DNA of 39,598 nucleotides from a bacterium. GTDB taxonomy: Bacteria; Patescibacteriota; Minisyncoccia; UBA6257; UBA9933. A program made the position numbers and the translations under genes. Shown in pieces: positions 14,988 through 24,363 of this stretch. The stretch covers positions 1-39,598 of the forward strand of contig JAUYBE010000012.1 of NCBI GenBank assembly GCA_030693235.1, written 5' to 3'. Numbering within the stretch: position 1 is the first letter of the stretch; every line of letters starts with the position of its first letter. The notes below the pieces were generated by a model that searched no databases, had not been told where the DNA came from, and saw only the letters and a program-made list of their open reading frames with translations.

Positions 14988-16394
14988 TTACATTGAATTT
15001 TCTTTTAGGGTTGTACACATACTTGAAGAAAAGCCGTAATTCGGAAAATTAGCAAAACAAGATCTCATTTCTTGATATCTTAATGATTTATAACACTGTT
15101 TTTCTTTGGCAAGGTTTAGATATTTTTTTATAGGTTCGGTGGGTTTATCTTGATAATAAGATAAAATTCTTTTTACATCAGAGTCATTATAAAAGTCGGA
15201 AACAACTTGATCGCATTCCGGAATGCGTTCGAAATTAAAATAATTCCCGATTGGAATGCGGTATCTTTGGTCTTTATAAGTTGCGGTCAAGAAATAATTA
15301 TCTAATTCATTTTGATTTTTAGGAAAACGAGTGAGCGTATATTTAAAAATGAAGGGGTTAGATAATTTAATTTCTGCTTCCTTAAAATTATCATACACAA
15401 GTAAATTTGATGATAAATGGTGAAAAAATTCATTCTCTAAAAATATCTTAAAATTTCCATCTATAGAATTAACAACATTGTTTTCATCGCTAAATTGGAT
15501 ATCAATTTTATAATGATTTAACGCCCTATTCGGCGGCGTTTCATAGTCAATATCAGCATAAGTTGGCTCAAACGATAAAATACTTAACTTATAACTTGGT
15601 AGTTGTGGCGCTTGTATCTGATTTTGTGTTTGAGATGGAGAAGCAATAGTGTCTGTTGGTTGTTGATTGGCTGAAGGTGTACTCTGCGGTTCATTCGCTT
15701 TTGGCAAAGTTTGGGATTGGTTTGGTGTTGCTGGTTTGTTTTGAATAGTTTCAGAAGTCGGGGGCGTGGGCGATTTAACGGGCATGGACGCGCTTTCTGA
15801 TTTCTTCCTACTTAACTCCTCATCTGCTTTTGTTTGGGCTTCGTCTTTTGTTTTCAATTCCGCCACCTCTCTTTTTAATTGTTCGACTTCGCCTTTTAAT
15901 TGAACGATTTGTTTTGTGGCTTCTTCTTGGCCTTTTCTACTTGCTAAAATTGCTTTTGTAATCGCCTCTTTTGCTTCATCAGGAACCTTGTTTAAAACAT
16001 CTGATAAAATTTCTTGGTGTTTTGAAGCGTTATCAGTAATTGAAGTAAGCAACCCCTCTGCCTTTTCTTTGTTTTTGATTTGTTTAGATTCTTTTGCCGC
16101 CAAAGCGATATTGCTTTCATAACCGGCAACAGCAGTTTTAATGGCATTAGTGTTCTCTTCTTTGGCGACTGCTCCTACTTCGGCTAATCGTTCATCTGCA
16201 TATTCTAACGCTTTTCGCGCTTTCTTTTCGGGATTAAACGTGAAAAACAGATTTACTTTTTCAAAAGCCGTATCAAAAAAGTAAAAGAAACTGCCGGGTT
16301 TTACGCCCGCGTTCGCGGCGGCCGAAGCGGAAGCCGGCAACGCAAAAACGACCACTAAAAACAAAAGAATAATAAATAAAGGGATCTTTTTCAT
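14988..16394 (-). CDS. Secreted DUF5667-like protein with Ser/Pro/Gln-rich linker and C-terminal domain
   Basis: N-terminal signal peptide; ANAGVKPGSFFYFFDTAFEKVNLFFTFNPEKKARKALEYADERLAEV; low-complexity SPTPPTSETIQNKPATPNQSQ linker. Confidence 0.75.
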   Translation of the reverse strand: MKKIPLFIILLFLVVVFALPASASAAANAGVKPGSFFYFFDTAFEKVNLFFTFNPEKKARKALEYADERLAEVGAVAKEENTNAIKTAVAGYESNIALAAKESKQIKNKEKAEGLLTSITDNASKHQEILSDVLNKVPDEAKEAITKAILASRKGQEEATKQIVQLKGEVEQLKREVAELKTKDEAQTKADEELSRKKSESASMPVKSPTPPTSETIQNKPATPNQSQTLPKANEPQSTPSANQQPTDTIASPSQTQNQIQAPQLPSYKLSILSFEPTYADIDYETPPNRALNHYKIDIQFSDENNVVNSIDGNFKIFLENEFFHHLSSNLLVYDNFKEAEIKLSNPFIFKYTLTRFPKNQNELDNYFLTATYKDQRYRIPIGNYFNFERIPECDQVVSDFYNDSDVKRILSYYQDKPTEPIKKYLNLAKEKQCYKSLRYQEMRSCFANFPNYGFSSSMCTTLKENSM

Positions 16395-16685
16395 TAGTTT
16401 TATTATATACGATTTTATGCTTTTCTCAACTCTCCAAACTTTAAATTATAAATAGAGATTGCTTCGCTATGCTCGCAATGACGATCGGCTCGCAATAACA
16501 ATCTGCCCGCAATAACAAAGTAAATCATAATGGCAAAGCATACGTTTCATAATTTAAAGATCATAAGAGGATAGTAATTTGTGTAATTTAGTAATCTATG
16601 CGCGATCGCGTATGAAGTGCTAAATAAAACAATAGAGTAAAATAGATAGAATGAAAAATTATTAACTAACTAAGAAATTTTATTT

Positions 16686-17318
16686 CTAACGGGGTTGAAT
16701 TGTTTTAATTTCTGGAACCCTAGGCATTTTTTTATCCCTTGGTATTAACTCTTTTTGAATTAAAAGGGGCAAGGAAGCGCTTAAAAGGAGTAAAATTCCT
16801 ATCCCAATAAATAGGACATCAAAACCAAAACGGTAAGCAATTAATCCCCCTAAACTCCCAGCTATTCCTGCCCCTATTCCAATAAAGGCAGCCCGGGCAC
16901 TCCAACTAAATGCTTCCCTTCCTTTGTCAATGTGCCTAGTAAAAATGGCAGTATAACCAGGAATATTCATACCCATACCAATTGCATAAACTCCCTGTAA
17001 AAAATAAATATGCCAGGGGAGATAAGAAAAAATGTATCCGAAAACAGCAAAAGCAGCTAAGGTATTTCCAATAACGATGAAGAAAAGATCGTCTTTTTCT
17101 CCGAGCCTTCTATCTAAATATCTTCCAAAAGGAATTAAAACCAATGAAAGAGTGATCCAGTAAACTGAGGCGGCGAAACCAGCAACCCTCATATCACCCC
17201 CTTGAATATTATCAGCAATGAAAATAGCGAAAATCGGAGTGACAAAACCGAGGCCGGCTAATAAAGCCACATCAGAAAGAATTAAAAATTTTATGACTTT
17301 ATTAATTGAAAAAATCAT
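16686..17318 (-). CDS. Half-length MFS-type transporter (about 6 TM)
   Basis: LGFVTPIFAIFIADNIQGG, YWITLSLVLIPFGRYLDRRLGEKDDL, GMGMNIPGYTAIFTRHIDKGREAFSWS: N-terminal MFS half only. Confidence 0.75.
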   Translation of the reverse strand: MIFSINKVIKFLILSDVALLAGLGFVTPIFAIFIADNIQGGDMRVAGFAASVYWITLSLVLIPFGRYLDRRLGEKDDLFFIVIGNTLAAFAVFGYIFSYLPWHIYFLQGVYAIGMGMNIPGYTAIFTRHIDKGREAFSWSARAAFIGIGAGIAGSLGGLIAYRFGFDVLFIGIGILLLLSASLPLLIQKELIPRDKKMPRVPEIKTIQPR

Positions 17319-19813
17319 AAAAACTTGAGATCTCCATTCTCTAAAACGATTTTCACGCTGCTACCCCTAACGATTTCTTCTCTTAAAATTTTTTCTGCCA
17401 AAACGCTGCGGAGTTTTTCGGAAATCACGCCGCGCAGGGGTCGGGCGCCGAAAACCGGATCATAGCCGAGTTCGGCGATTCTTTTAATCACTGCTTCGTC
17501 AAAATCCAAACTAATGCCGATAGTTTCTTCCAAAGATCGCGCCAAATCATGAAGATGAAGTCCGGCAATGGTTTCAATATTCTCTCTTGAAAGAGTTTTG
17601 AAGGCGATAATGCCGGAAAAGCGGTTAAGCAATTCCGGTTTGAAATAATCAGTGAGTTTTTTCTTCAATTCTTCGGCGATGGTTTCAAATGGCGTATGGG
17701 CTTCAATATGAGTTTTAATAAAATCCGAATGAGCGTTGGAAGTGGCGATAATAATGGTATTGGTAAAATCAACTGTCCGGCCGAAATTATCAGTCAATCT
17801 GCCATCATCAAAAACCTGTAAAAACAAATTCAAAATATCCGGATGGGCTTTTTCAAATTCGTCCAATAAAATCAGACAATACGGTTTTTGGATAACCGCT
17901 TCGGTAAGATTGCCGGCCATTTTACCGTCCGGCGAACCGATAAAACGAAAAATACTTTGTTTGTCTTGATATTCCGACATATCAAAACGGAGCATTAAAT
18001 TTTCCGAACCGAACTGAATTTTCGTTAAAATTTTGGAAAGTTCGGTTTTGCCTACGCCGGTCGGTCCGACAAAAAGAAAAACCGCGATGGGTCCGCCCTT
18101 ACGCGACAATCCGCTGCGATATTCCCGCAAAGAACGGCTGACTGCTTTAACCGCCTCTTCTTGATTAACCAATTTTTGATGGATAATATTTTCAAGATTC
18201 AATAATTTTTCCGCTTCTTCTTTGGTAGTCCGATGAATCGGGATATTTGTTTTTCTTTCGGCAATAGCAATAATATCATCGGCTTGCAAAACTTTATCGC
18301 CTTTTTGAGTGGCGTCAGCCAAAGCCTCTTTCAATAAATCCTCGGCGCTGGAAGGAAGCAGTTTTTGCCGAAAATATTTATGCGCCAAACTTACCGCTTG
18401 TTTTATCGCTCCGAAACTGACGGTAATTTTATATTGGCTTTCCAAAATAATACTGTCGTAAGTCAACAACTTTATCGCTTCTGCCTCGCTGATTTCATTA
18501 ATTCTGATAATTTCAAAAGCTCCGGCAAAATCGCTTTGGGGTTCGATTAAATTTTTGAATTCTCTGGGGTAGGTCGCGCCGATCACCGGAAAAGCGTCAT
18601 TATTGATAATCGGAGCGATAATATCGGCCGCGCTTAGATATTGAGGGCCGGAAGTTTTGGTTAAATTATGAATATCGGGAATATATAAAATAATGTTTCC
18701 GGCTGAAATAATTTCCTCAACAACCTTATTGATGCGAGCCGCGACATCTTCCGAAGAAGCGCCTGAAATTAAATTGCCGATTGATAAAGCCACCAGTCTC
18801 TTGTCAAAAAGCGCGACCGGCGTTTTGTCTTTGACAATCTCATAAGCCAAATGAGCCATTAGCGTTTCCTTGCCGCTGCCCGGTTCGCCGACCAGCATAG
18901 CGTTCGGTTTGACCGCCCGCGACAGAATATCAACCATTCGGTCGTATTCCTGCTGGTGGCCGATGAGAAAACCGACTTTCCGCTCTCTGGCCAAATCCGT
19001 AAAATCAACCGCGTATTTATCAAGATTCGGCGTTGGTCTGGCAGTCCAAGCCCGATTCATAATCCGATGCTGAATTTTATTGGAATGGTTGGCAAACCCG
19101 CCCAAAGTGTTCGGCAAACGCCGCAGCCATCCGAATTTTTTGTGAAAACGGCCGAAAATCAGAGCATTTTCCAAATCTTGAGACAAAATCGAAAATAAAT
19201 TAAAAATCCTGACAATCGCTTTGTCGTTTAAAAAACTCAAAGCGACGAAAAGGCCGCGCGGCTCTATGAATTTCTCCTGATTTAAAAAACTGACTTCAAA
19301 GGCTTTTTTTAATAAATCTTCGCACCAAACTTTTTGGTGTGGGGGTAAAATTTCAACATCCGATTTTAAAAAATCATTTATTTTTTGCTCAAATTCTTTC
19401 GGCTCAACATCCAGCCGGGTAATCATTTCTCGAACATCGCGATTTCCAATCAAAAACTTCGCCAAATAAACAAACGGGTTGTTGTTTGTCGCCGAGGCTT
19501 TGTCAGCCGCTCTTTCCAAAATCGAAAGGCTCGCTGGCGTCAGATATTGAGCGATATTATTGGCGCGGGAGTTAGTCGAGACCAACGAACGCTCGGCTTG
19601 ACCTAGATGAATTAATCGATCGGCTAAAAACAATAAACCCAAAACTCCCAGCCAAAAAAGCCAATCAACGTCTGAAAACAAAAAAGTAATAACAGCGGCC
19701 GTGAGCGTCATATAACCGCAATAAGCGATTAGTCTGATAATAAATCGCTCCGCCATATTCATCTGAAGCCGCGGCTCGGAAAAATACAAATTTTCGATAT
19801 TAAAATTAGCCAT
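17315..19813 (-). CDS. Membrane-anchored ClpB/ClpC-like AAA+ ATPase
   Basis: N-terminal TM pair; D1 GEPGSGKETLMAHLA; D2 GPTGVGKTELSKIL, CLILLDEFEKAHPDILNLFLQVFDDGRLTDNFGRTVDFTNTIIIATSN, GARPLRGVI. Confidence 0.9.
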   Translation of the reverse strand: MANFNIENLYFSEPRLQMNMAERFIIRLIAYCGYMTLTAAVITFLFSDVDWLFWLGVLGLLFLADRLIHLGQAERSLVSTNSRANNIAQYLTPASLSILERAADKASATNNNPFVYLAKFLIGNRDVREMITRLDVEPKEFEQKINDFLKSDVEILPPHQKVWCEDLLKKAFEVSFLNQEKFIEPRGLFVALSFLNDKAIVRIFNLFSILSQDLENALIFGRFHKKFGWLRRLPNTLGGFANHSNKIQHRIMNRAWTARPTPNLDKYAVDFTDLARERKVGFLIGHQQEYDRMVDILSRAVKPNAMLVGEPGSGKETLMAHLAYEIVKDKTPVALFDKRLVALSIGNLISGASSEDVAARINKVVEEIISAGNIILYIPDIHNLTKTSGPQYLSAADIIAPIINNDAFPVIGATYPREFKNLIEPQSDFAGAFEIIRINEISEAEAIKLLTYDSIILESQYKITVSFGAIKQAVSLAHKYFRQKLLPSSAEDLLKEALADATQKGDKVLQADDIIAIAERKTNIPIHRTTKEEAEKLLNLENIIHQKLVNQEEAVKAVSRSLREYRSGLSRKGGPIAVFLFVGPTGVGKTELSKILTKIQFGSENLMLRFDMSEYQDKQSIFRFIGSPDGKMAGNLTEAVIQKPYCLILLDEFEKAHPDILNLFLQVFDDGRLTDNFGRTVDFTNTIIIATSNAHSDFIKTHIEAHTPFETIAEELKKKLTDYFKPELLNRFSGIIAFKTLSRENIETIAGLHLHDLARSLEETIGISLDFDEAVIKRIAELGYDPVFGARPLRGVISEKLRSVLAEKILREEIVRGSSVKIVLENGDLKFL

Positions 19814-20158
19814 CTAAATATTGCTGACGATTTTAAAAATTATGAAAACCGGAATTGCCAGCCAAGCAAAATAAAAAAACAACGCCGTTATTGATAAAAT
19901 CAAAAAAACAACGCCGCCGAAAATCAATCTTCCTGACCGAAAAAGAAAACCCAAAACATAACCGATAAAACTTCGGTCTTGATAAAGCGGTTCAAAAAAA
20001 TGTTTTAAAGTGATTTTAAAAGCGAGTTTCTTCTCTTGTTTTTCCAAGAAAGAAAAAATAAAACGGCCGTAAGCGCGGGAACCGTCCAAATACCAATGCC
20101 GGAAAAAGCCTAAAAATCGATAAGAAAGGCGATTAAAAAGATAAATAAAAATGGACAT
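19814..20158 (-). CDS. Small membrane protein, predicted co-operonic with the Clp-like ATPase
   Basis: ORF abuts the Clp ORF (1 nt apart); two hydrophobic C-terminal segments. Confidence 0.65.
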   Translation of the reverse strand: MSIFIYLFNRLSYRFLGFFRHWYLDGSRAYGRFIFSFLEKQEKKLAFKITLKHFFEPLYQDRSFIGYVLGFLFRSGRLIFGGVVFLILSITALFFYFAWLAIPVFIIFKIVSNI

Positions 20159-20233
20159 TGGTGCGAGCAGAAGGAATCGAACCTTCGACTTCTGTCTTAT
20201 CAGGACAGCGTTCTGCCACTGAACTATGCTCGC
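20159..20233 (-). tRNA. tRNA-Ile (GAT)
   Basis: GCGAGCATAGTTCAGTGGCAGAACGCTGTCCTGATAAGACAGAAGTCGAAGGTTCGATTCCTTCTGCTCGCACCA: full cloverleaf, anticodon GAT, CCA encoded. Confidence 0.96.
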
Positions 20234-20240
20234 GCGATTA

Positions 20241-20435
20241 TTATTTTATTATTCCCAATTTACTCAATCCTTCCAAATTAAATCTGACAATCTCCCGAGA
20301 TTTTGTTGAGTTATGATCAAGAGCGGCTCCGGCGTTTTTCACAAGAAAATTTATCGAATAAACAACAATGCTTATTGTTATTAATAATAATAATGCGCCA
20401 ATTATAATGAATATTAAATCCTTGTGTTTGCTCAT
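20241..20435 (-). CDS. Small membrane protein (64 aa)
   Basis: Single TM; between tRNA-Ile and the PilO-like ORF, same strand. Confidence 0.5.
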   Translation of the reverse strand: MSKHKDLIFIIIGALLLLITISIVVYSINFLVKNAGAALDHNSTKSREIVRFNLEGLSKLGIIK

Positions 20436-20446
20436 ACCCAGTTAAT

Positions 20447-20962
20447 TTAAAACGAAAACACTTGGCCGGTCAATAAAGCCTTAAAATTGCCCCCTTGCCG
20501 GCTAAAATCCAATGTTTTGATTTTAATAGAATACCGACTGTTTTTAAGAAGCGTTAGAAAATTCAATAAATTATCGAATTCGCCCTGACCGGCAACTGTA
20601 AATTCTATTTTCCCCAAATTTTTTTCGTCTCCGGGACTTTCCTGTCCAAGACTCGAATTTATTTCAACCTTACTCTGCCTAGCGATAATGCCCAAATCGC
20701 TCGGGAAAGCCACCAGCTGATCGCGCGTCGGCAAAATACTTTCAAGTTCCGGAAGATAATGTTTCGCTTTTTCGGAGTCCTGACGCAACAGAGCCAAAGA
20801 TTCCGTCATTTCAATATAATAACGCAGATTCCCTTGCAATTGTTCAATTTTATTGGTTTGATTTGTAATGTCCGAACCCAAAAAAAACAAAGCTATTATT
20901 AAAAACAAACAAATCCCCAAAGGAACGCCGATATTTATCAATAAACGCTTTTTGAAATTCAT
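20447..20962 (-). CDS. PilO-like type IV pilus assembly protein
   Basis: TM anchor, coiled coil, then LPTRDQLVAFPSDLGIIARQSKVEINSS...FTVAGQGEFDNLLNFLTLLKNSRYSIKIKTLDF, typical of PilO. Confidence 0.75.
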   Translation of the reverse strand: MNFKKRLLINIGVPLGICLFLIIALFFLGSDITNQTNKIEQLQGNLRYYIEMTESLALLRQDSEKAKHYLPELESILPTRDQLVAFPSDLGIIARQSKVEINSSLGQESPGDEKNLGKIEFTVAGQGEFDNLLNFLTLLKNSRYSIKIKTLDFSRQGGNFKALLTGQVFSF

Positions 20963-21088
20963 GGTTCGCAGAACTGACGCAGAACTTAGTCTGCTACGAC
21001 GGACTGCGCAAAACCGACGTGGAATATTTAGCGTCTGTTTGGCGTATTGTTTTGCGTCTGTTTAGCGATCATTATATAATAAAATCCA

Positions 21089-21997
21089 ATGCAACTCAAT
21101 ACATTAAAGATAACAACCATCTTAAAGGAGAGCAGGCAATACCCTTCTTTATTAAAAGAAATCCCAAATCCGCCATCAAAAATCTTTGTTCTGGGAAAAT
21201 TTCCGGCCGATCCGCCGGTCGGCGGATTGAAAATCGCGATTGTCGGTACCCGCAAAGCCACTCTTGAAGGACGATTGATTGCTAAAAAAATCGCCCAACG
21301 ATTGGCCGAACTTAAAATCGTCGTTGTCAGCGGCTTGGCTATGGGAATTGACACCGCGGCGCATGAAGGCGCCTTGGCCGGCAACGGAGAAACCATCGCT
21401 GTTCTGGCTTGCGGCCTTAATACGATTTATCCCCGCCAAAATGAAAATTTGGCGAAAAAAATTATTGAATCGGGCGGAGCGATTGTTTCGGAATATCCCA
21501 CAGGCACGCCCATTTTGCCTCATCAATTTTTAGAACGCAACCGAATCGTCAGCGGTTTGAGCGTCGCCACAATCGTCATTGAAGCTCCGATTGATTCCGG
21601 CGCTTTGGTAACCGCTCGCTTGGCCGCCGAACAAGGTCGGGAAGTTTTTATTTTTCCAGGTCCGATTAATCATCCAAACTATCGCGGCTCCCATAAATTA
21701 ATCAGAGACGGCGCGAGATTGGTCGCGTCGATTGAAGATATTTTGGAAGACCTCGGATTAGAAAATCCGAAATCCAAAATCCGAAATACTAAACAAATTA
21801 TAAATTCCGAAATCCAAAACATTAAAGATGAAAACCAATTGCTGGTTTTTAAAACAATTCAGGAGGCCGGGAAATCTCTTAATATTGACAAAATTATTGA
21901 ACTCACTAAACTGGAACCGCAAATAGCAAATCAAGCAATCGCTATTTTAATAATCAATAGTTTTATTAAGGAAACGGAACATGGTTATAGTTTTTAG
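21089..21997 (+). CDS. dprA: DNA processing protein DprA
   Basis: IAIVGTRKATLEGRLIAKKIAQRLAELKIVVVSGLAMGIDTAAHEGAL, GLNTIYPRQNENLAKKI, SEYPTGTPILPHQFLERNRIVSGLS. Confidence 0.96.
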   Translation: MQLNTLKITTILKESRQYPSLLKEIPNPPSKIFVLGKFPADPPVGGLKIAIVGTRKATLEGRLIAKKIAQRLAELKIVVVSGLAMGIDTAAHEGALAGNGETIAVLACGLNTIYPRQNENLAKKIIESGGAIVSEYPTGTPILPHQFLERNRIVSGLSVATIVIEAPIDSGALVTARLAAEQGREVFIFPGPINHPNYRGSHKLIRDGARLVASIEDILEDLGLENPKSKIRNTKQIINSEIQNIKDENQLLVFKTIQEAGKSLNIDKIIELTKLEPQIANQAIAILIINSFIKETEHGYSF

Positions 21998-22064
21998 GTT
22001 TTAGTTTTTAGGTTTTAGATGAAAAATTCTAACACCCAACACCTAACACCTAACACCTAAATAA

Positions 22065-24272
22065 ATGAATTTAGTAATTGTAGAAAGTCCTGTAAAAATA
22101 AAAACAATATCAAAATATCTTTCCGGCGATTATGTCGTCCGCGCAAGCGTCGGCCATATTCGCGATTTGCCGAAAAGCAACAAAAAAGCGATAGATATCC
22201 CGGCCGGCTTTGTTCCATATTATGAAATTATCAAAGGAAAAGAAAAAGTTGTCGAAGAAATTAAAGAACTTTCCAAAAAAGCTGAAGAGATAATTCTTGC
22301 GACCGACCCCGACCGCGAAGGAGAAGCAATCGCCTGGCACATAACGCAAGCCATAGGGCTTGCGAATTCAAAATTAAGAATTCAGAATTCAGAATTGCCA
22401 AAAATTAAGCGCATTGTTTTTAATGAAATCACCCAATCGGCTATTGAAGAAGCAATAAAACATCCACGCGATATTGATGTGAATTTAGTAAGGGCCCAGG
22501 AAGCGCGTCGCGTTTTAGATCGCCTGGTCGGCTATAACTTAAGCGGCCTAATATGGAAAAAAGTGCGTTATGGACTTTCAGCCGGCCGCGTCCAATCCCC
22601 GGCCCTGCGAATAATAATGGAGCGCGAAAGGGAAATAAGAGCTTTTGCGCCGGAAAATTATTGGGTGATTACCGGCGTTTTCGAAACCAAGAATAAAAAT
22701 GAAATAACGCTTGTCTGCGACACCCAGCCAAAAAATGAAAATGAAGTTGATGGAATTATTAAAATAGCGAATGAAAATCAGTGGCAAATAACAAACATCG
22801 CGCAAAACGAAACAAAAAGATATCCCAAACCGCCGTTCATTACATCAACGCTTCAACAAGCCGCAAGCTCGCGCCTTGGATATTCCCCTTCCCGCGCAAT
22901 GTCCATTGCCCAAAAACTCTATGAACAAGGCCTTATCACTTATATGAGAACCGACAGCGTGAATATCGGCAAAGAAGCCCTGTCGCAAATTTATAAAGAA
23001 ATAGAAAAAACTTTTGGCAAAGAATATTTGGAGCGCCGGATATATATTACAAAAAGCAAAAGCGCTCAAGAAGCGCATGAAGCAATTAGACCGACGAGCG
23101 CCGGCAAAAAAACAGCGGGCGCAACAGATGAACAAGAAAGACTTTATAAACTTATTTGGGAAAGGACTATCGCTTCGCAAATGTCCAGAGCTCAAATTCT
23201 TAAAACAAAAGTTTCTGCGAATATTATAAAACCAGGATTAATCCCAAATTTTTCAATAATCGGCAGTATTATGATTTTTCCCGGTTGGCTCGCGGCTGAT
23301 ACCGCGGCGCGTGGCGAAGACGTGGAATTGCCAAAATTATCCAAAAATGAACCGCTAAAATTAATAAATATCATAAATGAAGGCAAACAAACCGAACCCG
23401 CTTCAAGATACACTGAAGCCGGTTTGATTAAAGAACTTGAAAAACGCGAGATCGGCAGGCCAAGCACTTATGCCTCAATAATAAAAACAATCATTGACCG
23501 CGGCTACACGATAAAAGAAGGCAGAACATTGCGCCCCACCGATACCGGCGAAGTGGTAAGCGGTTTTCTTGAACAAAATTTCGCCAAATATATCAGCGAC
23601 TCATTCACCGCCGAGATGGAAAATGAACTGGACGAGATAGCCGAGGGAAAAAGAAAATACGAAATAATGCTAAAAAATTTCTATACTCCTTTTTCCAAAG
23701 AAATTAAACTAAAAGAAAAAACAGCGGAAAAAATAACAAACCTCGGCGAAGCCGGCGAAGAACACAAATGTCCTGTTTGCGACGGGCCAATGGTTATTAA
23801 ATTATCCAGAAATGGGAAATTTTTAAGCTGCAAAAAATTTCCGGAATGCGTGGGCGCAAAAAAAATAGACGGTTCTATCATGGAAGGACCGAAAGAAACC
23901 GGTGAAGCCTGTCCTCAATGTCAAACAGGCAAACTCATAGAGCGCGAAGGCCGTTTTGGAAAATTCATTTCTTGCAATAATTATCCCAAATGCCGTTTTA
24001 TAAAAACCAGCCCCGAAGAAGAGAATCGCCGAAAAACCGGCGTTAAATGCCTAAAAGACGGCGGTGAAATTATAGAGCGCCGCGGCAGATACGGTTTTTT
24101 TTATTCTTGCTTAAATTATCCGAAATGCGACTTTATAATGAAATCCCGGCCCACCGGCAATATTTGCAAACTTTGCGGTTCTCTGATGATGCAAGGAACT
24201 AAAACTATCCCCGAACGTTGTAGTAATGTTAAATGCCCAAATAATCGACCAGACAAACTTAACGTCTCATAA
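22065..24272 (+). CDS. topA: DNA topoisomerase I with C-terminal zinc fingers
   Basis: LVIVESPVKIKTISKYL, ATDPDREGEAIAWHI, ITYMRTDSVN, REIGRPSTYASIIKTI, CPVCDGPMVIKLSRNGKFLSCKKFPEC fingers. Confidence 0.97.
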   Translation: MNLVIVESPVKIKTISKYLSGDYVVRASVGHIRDLPKSNKKAIDIPAGFVPYYEIIKGKEKVVEEIKELSKKAEEIILATDPDREGEAIAWHITQAIGLANSKLRIQNSELPKIKRIVFNEITQSAIEEAIKHPRDIDVNLVRAQEARRVLDRLVGYNLSGLIWKKVRYGLSAGRVQSPALRIIMEREREIRAFAPENYWVITGVFETKNKNEITLVCDTQPKNENEVDGIIKIANENQWQITNIAQNETKRYPKPPFITSTLQQAASSRLGYSPSRAMSIAQKLYEQGLITYMRTDSVNIGKEALSQIYKEIEKTFGKEYLERRIYITKSKSAQEAHEAIRPTSAGKKTAGATDEQERLYKLIWERTIASQMSRAQILKTKVSANIIKPGLIPNFSIIGSIMIFPGWLAADTAARGEDVELPKLSKNEPLKLINIINEGKQTEPASRYTEAGLIKELEKREIGRPSTYASIIKTIIDRGYTIKEGRTLRPTDTGEVVSGFLEQNFAKYISDSFTAEMENELDEIAEGKRKYEIMLKNFYTPFSKEIKLKEKTAEKITNLGEAGEEHKCPVCDGPMVIKLSRNGKFLSCKKFPECVGAKKIDGSIMEGPKETGEACPQCQTGKLIEREGRFGKFISCNNYPKCRFIKTSPEEENRRKTGVKCLKDGGEIIERRGRYGFFYSCLNYPKCDFIMKSRPTGNICKLCGSLMMQGTKTIPERCSNVKCPNNRPDKLNVS

Positions 24273-24326
24273 TTAGTTCCGCAGTCCCGTTTTGTTTTTG
24301 CTTCATTGCCCCGTCTTTTTTTAATT

Positions 24327-24355
24327 TTTACAAAGACCTAAAAAGGGGTTAAACT
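24327..24355 (+). promoter_or_regulatory. Sigma70-type promoter for the rel/spoT gene
   Basis: TTTACA - 17 nt - TAAACT, with ATG 8 nt after the -10 box. Confidence 0.55.
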
Positions 24356-24363
24356 AAAACATT

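Noticed and set aside
21989-22060. Direct repeats that could be taken for a CRISPR array
   Set aside because: Units are 7 bp with no spacers of constant length and no cas genes; they belong to the heptamer class.
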